Positions 58,859-64,000 of a DNA stretch of 64,000 nucleotides are shown here, one piece after another. A program made the position numbers and the translations under genes. The notes below the pieces were generated by a model. It searched no databases. It saw only the letters and a list, made by a program, of their open reading frames with translations, and was not told the DNA's origin. Numbering within the stretch: the first letter of the stretch is position 1; every line of letters starts with the position of its first letter. Source of the stretch: JACQPU01 sp039961715 (GTDB taxonomy: Bacteria > Bacteroidota > Ignavibacteria > UBA10030); contig JABRVW010000100.1 of the NCBI GenBank assembly GCA_039961715.1, forward strand, positions 5,258-69,257. Reading direction: 5' to 3'.

Positions 58859-60109
58859 GTGAAATTCCGATCCATCAAAGGCATGCGCGACATCCTGCCA
58901 GACGAAGCTGCACGGTGGCGCGCCGTGGAGAACGTCGTTCATCAGGTCATGCAGGCCTTCAATTACCGCGAGATCCGGACGCCCGTGATGGAGCAGACAG
59001 AGTTGTTTGCCCGAAGCATCGGAGAACTGACCGATATCGTTTCCAAGGAAATGTACACGTTCACTGACCGCAGTGGAGACAGCGTGACCCTCAAACCGGA
59101 AGGCACGGCATCGGCGCTCAGGGCCTACATTCAGGGCAACCTCGGTGAGCAGGGATCGCTGACAAAGCTCTACTACATGGGACCCATGTTTCGCCAGGAA
59201 CGTCCGCAGGCAGGTCGATTGCGCCAATTCCACCAGTTCGGCGCCGAAGCGCTTGGAGCAATGGCACCAGAGCTCGACGTGGAAATGATGCTGATTCCAC
59301 TCACAATATACCGGAACCTCAGGATATCCCAAACAAGCCTTCTGATCAATTCGGTGGGCTGTCAACGCTGTCGTCCCCCTTACAAGGAACTGCTCAGGAG
59401 GGAGTTGCGGAAGGTCCGCGCGCACCTTTCGGATGACAGCCAGGCTCGCATCGAACAGAATCCGTTTCGCGTGCTGGATTCGAAGGATGGCGGTGACCGG
59501 AAGGCAACCGCGTCAATGCCGCTGATGAAGGATCATTTGTGCGCTGAGTGCTCGGCCCATTTTGCGCGGGTACAGGAATTGCTGAAGAAGCTGAATGTTC
59601 CCTTTGAGATCGACGGCCGGCTTGTCCGAGGCCTTGATTACTACACGAAGACGGCGTTTGAAATCACGAGCAAGGATTTGGGGTCGCAGGACGCCCTGGC
59701 TGGCGGAGGCCGCTACGATCTGCTGGTGGAGGAACTGGGGGGCAAACCAACGCCCGGGGTCGGATTCGCGGCCGGCATGGAACGGCTGATGATTGTCATG
59801 GAAAAACGGGATACGACCGTTCCCGGGCCATCGGGCCCGAAGATCTTTTTGATCGGCCTCGACGGCCCATCGCGTACATGGGCCTTCGAAACAGCCTGTG
59901 CCCTCAGGGCACGCGGCATCCCTGCGGAAACCGATTACCTCGAACGCAGTGTCAAGGCACAGTTGCGCGAAGCCAACCGCCAGCATGCCGAGTTCGTGCT
60001 GGTCATCGGCGAAGAAGAGCTCAAGACGGGCACGGGGAAGGTGAAGGAGATGAAGACAGGCAGGGAGAACACCGTTTCCCTCAAGACCTTTGCACAGACA
60101 TTCTCATGA
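58859..60109 (+). CDS. hisS: Histidyl-tRNA synthetase
   Basis: Class II synthetase. FRSIKGMRDILPDEAARW at the N-terminus, motif 2 LYYMGPMFRQERPQAGRLRQ (about residue 103-122), the HisA segment VRGLDYYTKTAFEI (about 259), and motif 3 AGGGRYDLL with GVGFAAGMERL. C-terminal anticodon-binding domain. 416 residues, starting at a GTG with no clear ribosome binding site. A small gene follows after 3 bases. Confidence 0.96.
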   Translation: MKFRSIKGMRDILPDEAARWRAVENVVHQVMQAFNYREIRTPVMEQTELFARSIGELTDIVSKEMYTFTDRSGDSVTLKPEGTASALRAYIQGNLGEQGSLTKLYYMGPMFRQERPQAGRLRQFHQFGAEALGAMAPELDVEMMLIPLTIYRNLRISQTSLLINSVGCQRCRPPYKELLRRELRKVRAHLSDDSQARIEQNPFRVLDSKDGGDRKATASMPLMKDHLCAECSAHFARVQELLKKLNVPFEIDGRLVRGLDYYTKTAFEITSKDLGSQDALAGGGRYDLLVEELGGKPTPGVGFAAGMERLMIVMEKRDTTVPGPSGPKIFLIGLDGPSRTWAFETACALRARGIPAETDYLERSVKAQLREANRQHAEFVLVIGEEELKTGTGKVKEMKTGRENTVSLKTFAQTFS

Positions 60110-60112
60110 GCG

Positions 60113-60520
60113 GTGGCACGGACGAAGAAACCGCGGGAACCCGAATACCGACTGCGCGTGTTCCCGGCAAAGGATCCCGAGTCGCAGAAAGCCGGGATTG
60201 CCGTGGTCGTCGAGACCATCAAGGAATTCGTCAGCTTCCATTACGAGCTCCTGCTCTCCGACAAACGTGAGAAGAACAGCATAACCCTTCACATTCTGGG
60301 ATTGAATGCGCCGCGTTCGGTGATGCCGGGCGTCGGACCCGCCCGCGGACATCGTCTGTACGCCGGCCTGTCCGGAACGATCGCGGTGGTTATCCGGAAT
60401 GTCGATGGTGAAGAGAACGCCTACAAACTCAAGGTTCGTCCTCCGGCCGTGAAAGTGCTTTCCGAACCCCGGCATCCTTTTGTCGTGTTTTCTCCGGAAC
60501 CCGTTGAACTTTCTGCATAA
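60113..60520 (+). CDS. Protein of unknown function, 135 residues
   Basis: No membrane segment or known motif. The N-terminus is basic (ARTKKPREPEYRLRV). The rest is beta-rich with VVIRNVDGEENAYKLKVRP and a SPEPVEL tail. The GTG at 60113 lies 3 bases after the hisS stop, and lgt starts 5 bases after its end, so it is very probably translated in the hisS-lgt run. No family recognised. Confidence 0.6.
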   Translation: MARTKKPREPEYRLRVFPAKDPESQKAGIAVVVETIKEFVSFHYELLLSDKREKNSITLHILGLNAPRSVMPGVGPARGHRLYAGLSGTIAVVIRNVDGEENAYKLKVRPPAVKVLSEPRHPFVVFSPEPVELSA

Positions 60521-60525
60521 CCCTC

Positions 60526-61344
60526 ATGTGCCCCGTCATCGTTGACATCGGCCCCTTCACCTTGTACAGCTACGGCCTGATGCTCGCGCTCGGATTCATC
60601 ACAGCGAGCTGGCTGATGACCATCGAGTACCGCCGCAAGAAGCTCCCGCCCGATCTTGCCGGCACTATCACCCTCCTTGCCCTTTTCGGGGGTGTGACCG
60701 GAGCAAAGATCCTCTATGTCCTCGAACACTGGAGCCACTTCGTCGCCGACCCCGGCATCCTTTTTTCACCCGGGGGGCTTTCCTACTTCGGAGGATTCCT
60801 CCTCGCCACTGCGGCGATCTGGTGGTACGTCAGGCGGCGTTCGCTGAGTTTTTTGACGGTGGCTGACGGGACTTCCCCCGGCTTGATGTTGGGGTATGGC
60901 ATTGCCCGGCTGGGCTGTCATTTCGCGGGCGACGGCGACTACGGGTTCCCCACCGACCTGCCGTGGGGAACGGATTATTCCAAGGGGACAATGCCGCCTT
61001 CCGAAGCCTTCAGGAATTTCCCTGAGATCACCAGCCAGTATCCCGGGGGTATTGTGCCCGACACAACGCTCTGCCATCCCACGCCCGTGTACGAGCTTCT
61101 CCTGAGCGCTCTCTTCTTTGTAGTCCTTTGGCGTCTGCGAACCCGGATTGGGGTCACAGGAAAACTCTTCATGGCCTACCTGGTACTGGCCGGCATGGAA
61201 CGGTTCGTGATCGAGTTCCTCAGAATCAATCCGAGGATCATGGCCGGGCTTACCCAGTATCAGCTCTTTGCCCTTGCCCTCGTGCTTGCGGGCGTTGCGG
61301 GGTGGTGGTTGCTCTCACGGAAAGCAGAAAAGGGCTCCGCATGA
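60526..61344 (+). CDS. lgt: Prolipoprotein diacylglyceryl transferase family protein (Lgt), variant
   Basis: Would transfer diacylglycerol to the Cys of prolipoproteins in the inner membrane. 272 residues with about seven hydrophobic helices. The Lgt features YSYGLMLALGF, GGLSYFGGFL and HPTPVYELLLS are present, but the signature loop GRxGNFxNxExxG reads ARLGCHFAGDGDYG (residues 127-140), lacking the usual Asn/Glu. It may be a divergent paralogue rather than the housekeeping enzyme. Overlaps the next gene by 4 bases. Confidence 0.8.
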   Translation: MCPVIVDIGPFTLYSYGLMLALGFITASWLMTIEYRRKKLPPDLAGTITLLALFGGVTGAKILYVLEHWSHFVADPGILFSPGGLSYFGGFLLATAAIWWYVRRRSLSFLTVADGTSPGLMLGYGIARLGCHFAGDGDYGFPTDLPWGTDYSKGTMPPSEAFRNFPEITSQYPGGIVPDTTLCHPTPVYELLLSALFFVVLWRLRTRIGVTGKLFMAYLVLAGMERFVIEFLRINPRIMAGLTQYQLFALALVLAGVAGWWLLSRKAEKGSA

Positions 61345-61793
61345 GTGTCGTGGAACTGTTCACGAAGAACGATTGCGAATTGTGCGATGATCTCAAGGAG
61401 AGGGCGGTTCCGATGGCCGCAGGGCTTGGCGTGGACCTTAGGATCATCAACCTGCGCGAAGACGATCCACGGTTCAAACAGTATCGGAATGAATTCCCCG
61501 TTCTTGTTGCCGAAAACGGCAGGACCGTGTCCGGCAACGTTTCCGACGATGCCCTCTGGAAGCTTTTCCTGTCCCTGACGCCCCCGCCGCGGATTTACTA
61601 TGTTGCAAAGTTCCTCCAGGCTCTTGCCATCGTCGTCGTCTTTTTCGGATTCATGTACGGGCTTCTGGGAGACATGTGGACCGATCTGTACTTCTTCCTT
61701 GCGGGGATCGTTATTTTTGTTGTTGGATGGATGATCGAAAAGCATGAGGCACGGTCACGGCGAAAGCAGTTCGCCGGAGGGAAAAGGAAATGA
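61341..61793 (+). CDS. Glutaredoxin-like domain fused to two membrane helices
   Basis: 150 residues. The N-terminal thioredoxin-like fold starts VVELFTKNDCELCDDLKERA with a CxxC pair (Cys12, Cys15), LRIINLREDDPRFKQYRNEF and EFPVLVAENG with the cis-Pro. Two hydrophobic helices follow (about 88-106 and 114-132), then a basic tail. It would be a membrane-bound thiol reductant; no known partner. Overlaps lgt and rlmB by 4 bases each. Confidence 0.75.
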   Translation: MSVVELFTKNDCELCDDLKERAVPMAAGLGVDLRIINLREDDPRFKQYRNEFPVLVAENGRTVSGNVSDDALWKLFLSLTPPPRIYYVAKFLQALAIVVVFFGFMYGLLGDMWTDLYFFLAGIVIFVVGWMIEKHEARSRRKQFAGGKRK

Positions 61794-62521
61794 GCCAGAC
61801 AGTCAGCGGCAGAAAAACCGTGCTCGAGGCGCTGAAGTCACCACAATCGATCCGGAAGATCGCAATCCTCTATGGTACGCGCGGAAAGGTCATTGACGAC
61901 ATTCGTCACCAGGCCCGGCGCGTGGGGGTGCCGGTGGCCGAGGTGGACAAGCAGAAATTCGCGCAGATCGCGGACGTGGCGACGGCACAAGGCGTGGCAG
62001 CCATTGTGGAATCCACAGAGTTTGTGGAGATTGAAGATCTCCTTGATCGGGCAAAACAATCCGGCTCGTCACCGCGCGTCCTGATTCTCGACGAAATCGA
62101 GGACCCGCACAATCTTGGGGCGTTGATCAGAACGGCTGAGTGTGCCGGCTTCCACGGAGTGATTCTTACCAGGCACCACAGCGCCGGGATCTCGGGAACC
62201 GTTGCGAAGGCCTCGGCGGGAGCATCGCTTCACCTGCCCGCGGCCCGGGTTGCGAACATCGCGCAGACTCTCGACCTCTTGAAGGAACATGGCCTCTGGA
62301 TCATCGGAACAGACGAGAGGGGGGAAAAGAGGTACGACGAGATCGATTACAGCGGTGGCATTGCAGTGGTCGTGGGAAATGAAGGACGGGGGATCAGAAG
62401 GTTGGTGAAAGAGAAGTGTGATTTCCTGGTCAGCATCCCCGTCTTTGGTGCCGTCAAATCCCTGAACGCCTCCGTCGCAGGAGCGTTGGTCATGTACGAA
62501 ACAGTGAGGAAAAGGAGGTAG
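61790..62521 (+). CDS. rlmB: 23S rRNA (guanosine(2251)-2'-O)-methyltransferase RlmB (TrmH/SpoU family)
   Basis: SPOUT methyltransferase with trefoil knot. N-terminal substrate-binding domain (SGRKTVLEALKSPQSIRKI) then the catalytic domain with motif 1 LDEIEDPHNLGALIRTAECA, motif 2 IAVVVGNEGRGIRRLV and motif 3 SIPVFGAVKSLNASVAGALV. 243 residues. Last gene of the hisS-rlmB run. Confidence 0.94.
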   Translation: MSQTVSGRKTVLEALKSPQSIRKIAILYGTRGKVIDDIRHQARRVGVPVAEVDKQKFAQIADVATAQGVAAIVESTEFVEIEDLLDRAKQSGSSPRVLILDEIEDPHNLGALIRTAECAGFHGVILTRHHSAGISGTVAKASAGASLHLPAARVANIAQTLDLLKEHGLWIIGTDERGEKRYDEIDYSGGIAVVVGNEGRGIRRLVKEKCDFLVSIPVFGAVKSLNASVAGALVMYETVRKRR

Positions 62522-62523
62522 TT

Positions 62524-62551
62524 TTCAATCTTCAATCTTCAATCTTCAATT
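62524..62551. repeat. TTCAATC tandem heptamer repeat
   Basis: Nearly four head-to-tail copies of TTCAATC fill the space between the convergent rlmB and NtrC-type genes. No terminator hairpin is seen here. Confidence 0.75.
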
Positions 62552-62552
62552 C

Positions 62553-63908
62553 TTACTCTTCCTTCATCAGCCCGTACTTCTTCATTTTCGTATACAAGTG
62601 ACTACGCTGGATATCAAGCGCCTCGGCAGTCTTTGAAATGTTCCAGCGGTGGCGTTCGAGCTGGCGCTTGATGAATGCCGCTTCGGCCCTGTCCTTGAAT
62701 TCCTGAAATGTTCCTCCTTTCCCCAGAATATCCTCGAATTCCGCGCTCGTCCCCGCCGCCGGCGGGTCCAGGAGATTCATGTCCACCTCCTGTCCCGGCG
62801 AGAGGATCACCAACCGCTCGATCGCATTGCGCAGTTCCCTGACGTTCCCCGGCCAGTCCCGGGCTTCCAGGCGCTTCATCCCTTCCAGCGAAACCTTCTT
62901 GAGGGCTATGCCGTTCCTTGCGCACACGTCCTCAACAAAAGCCCTGGCCAGGATCGGAATATCGTCCCGCCGCTCGCGCAGAGGGGGAATGTGAATCGGA
63001 ATGACCCTCAGGCGGTGGTACAAGTCCTCCCGGAATGTTCCAGCCTTTATTGCTTCGGGAATGTTCTTGTTGGTTGCTGCAATGACGCGGACATCGACGG
63101 AAATCAGCCTGTTGCCTCCGACGCGTTCGATTTTCCCCTCCTCCAACGCCCTCAGGACCTTGGCCTGAGCATTCAGGCTCATATCGCCGATCTCGTCGAG
63201 GAACAGCGTTCCGCCGTTCGCCTGCTCGAACTTGCCGATCCTCTGTGCGGTGGCGCCCGTAAACGAGCCCTTTTCGTGGCCGAACAGCTCGGACTCGATC
63301 AGCTCCGCCGGAATGGCCGCGCAGTTCACTTCGATGAACTGCTTGTCGGCTCGCTTGCTCTGCCGGTGAATCGCCCGCGCAACCAGTTCCTTGCCGGTTC
63401 CGTTTTCGCCCGTGATCAGCACGCGCGCATCGGTCGGCGCCACGCGGCCGATAAGGGCAAGGATCTCCATCATCCTGGCGCTCTCCCCGAGGAGCTGGGA
63501 TCTTCCTTCCACGCGCTCCTTCAGTGACCGGTATTCCTCCTTCAGCCTGGCACGTTCAAGTGCGTTGCGAACGGTGATGATCAGCTTGTCCCGATCAAGG
63601 GGCTTCGGCAAAAAATCAAATGCTCCGAGCTTCGTCGCCTCCACGGCGGTTTCGATCGTCCCGTGCCCCGAAATCATGACGACAGGCAGTTCGTTGTTCT
63701 TTTCCCTGATCTTCTGCAGGACCTCGATCCCGTCCATGCCGGCCATCTTGACGTCGAGAAGCACAAGATGCGCATCACCGGCCTGAATCCGCGTCAGCGC
63801 CTGGGGCCCGTTCTCGGCGAACAAAACGGAGTAGCCCTCGTACTCCAGAATCATCCTGATGGAGTCCCGCACGCTCTTTTCGTCATCGACAATGAGAATG
63901 GTACTCAT
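62553..63908 (-). CDS. Sigma-54-dependent response regulator (NtrC family)
   Basis: 451 residues: receiver domain with phosphorylatable Asp52 (LVLLDVKMAGMDG), AAA+ domain with Walker A TGENGTGKELVARA (about residue 165) and the sigma-54 contact loop HEKGSFTGAT (GAFTGA variant GSFTGA), Walker B GGTLFLDEIGDMS, and a C-terminal FIS-type helix-turn-helix (NISKTAEALDIQRSHLYTKM). The start at 63908 has GAGGAG 8 bases before it. The cognate histidine kinase would lie beyond base 64000, if paired. Targets unknown. Confidence 0.93.
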   Translation of the reverse strand: MSTILIVDDEKSVRDSIRMILEYEGYSVLFAENGPQALTRIQAGDAHLVLLDVKMAGMDGIEVLQKIREKNNELPVVMISGHGTIETAVEATKLGAFDFLPKPLDRDKLIITVRNALERARLKEEYRSLKERVEGRSQLLGESARMMEILALIGRVAPTDARVLITGENGTGKELVARAIHRQSKRADKQFIEVNCAAIPAELIESELFGHEKGSFTGATAQRIGKFEQANGGTLFLDEIGDMSLNAQAKVLRALEEGKIERVGGNRLISVDVRVIAATNKNIPEAIKAGTFREDLYHRLRVIPIHIPPLRERRDDIPILARAFVEDVCARNGIALKKVSLEGMKRLEARDWPGNVRELRNAIERLVILSPGQEVDMNLLDPPAAGTSAEFEDILGKGGTFQEFKDRAEAAFIKRQLERHRWNISKTAEALDIQRSHLYTKMKKYGLMKEE

Positions 63909-64000
63909 CTGCTCACTCCTCAAACGCCCCAACCTCTGAATTCCGACCTCCGACTCCTGCCTCCCACCTTGGCACGCCTGCGGCGGACTTTGGCGGGCAG
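63909..64000. other. Upstream region of the NtrC-type gene, repeat-like, no gene seen
   Basis: Contains the Shine-Dalgarno of the regulator and a low-complexity pyrimidine-rich stretch (CCGACCTCCGACTCC-like, 63929-63958). Nothing else recognisable before the window ends. Confidence 0.5.

Overview
This window is a gene-dense stretch of a bacterial chromosome, GC-rich by eye (no base count was run). It contains no rRNA, tRNA, CRISPR array or prophage that I can see. A diderm of the Bacteroidota/Chlorobiota/Ignavibacteriota group (FCB) fits best. The evidence is a short primary sigma factor of 285 residues without region 1.1, a very large OstA-type LptA, a DUF2723 glycosyltransferase, a DUF5683 membrane protein, a class II (B12-dependent) ribonucleotide reductase, and KDO and LPS-export genes. 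The lineage call is inference, and the promoters I read are not the classical Bacteroides type.

Layout. Bases 1-1006 hold the N-terminal half of an acyl-CoA synthetase (minus strand). nrdJ follows behind a promoter and a structured leader, then a REP-associated tyrosine transposase element (4570-5487). From 5.5 to 12.9 kb lie small accessory genes: pirin, a thioesterase, DinB, and secreted peptidases of families M19, M55 and S58. carA is divergent from a ten-gene plus-strand run (14.3-21.6 kb): hrcA-grpE-dnaJ, a ComEA-like protein, a PilM-like protein, rsmD, coaD, an aminotransferase and an FmdB-type protein. A minus-strand run (29.6-21.6 kb) carries KDO synthesis (kdsA, kdsC, kdsD), LPS transport (lptC, lptA, lptB) and aroF-tyrA. 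ispE, a TonB-dependent receptor and a LOG-family protein run the other way.

From 33 to 38.4 kb a minus-strand cluster (two methyltransferases, a DUF2723 membrane glycosyltransferase, a GT4 glycosyltransferase) looks like a glycan or glycoprotein assembly locus. lepA, two lepB copies and hemW form the next unit. From 55.6 down to 44.5 kb nearly everything is on the minus strand: a GAF/degenerate-GGDEF protein, a small zinc ribbon, deoB, two EutN/CcmL microcompartment vertex proteins, the primary sigma factor, an NlpC/P60 lipoprotein, def-fmt, a secreted O-methyltransferase, a CopD-like protein, parA-parB, ridA and DUF5683. From 55.8 to 62.5 kb the plus strand carries a fused sugar-nucleotidyltransferase/phosphomutase-like protein, an EIIA, hisS, lgt and rlmB. 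An NtrC-type regulator (minus) ends the window.

Most interesting signals: (1) the nrdJ leader, with a terminator-like hairpin whose 3' arm can instead pair perfectly over 9 bp with an upstream segment, which looks like an attenuator or riboswitch; (2) a recurring promoter form, TTGnnn-N17-TAnn(T/C)T, several copies of which sit so close to start codons that leaderless mRNAs are predicted; (3) paired vertex proteins beside deoB with no shell hexamer in view; (4) a perfect terminator for the plus-strand operon embedded in the antisense tyrA coding end; (5) the two-block RAYT element; (6) catalytically degenerate GGDEF and phosphomutase domains. All comparisons were by eye; no search or folding was run.
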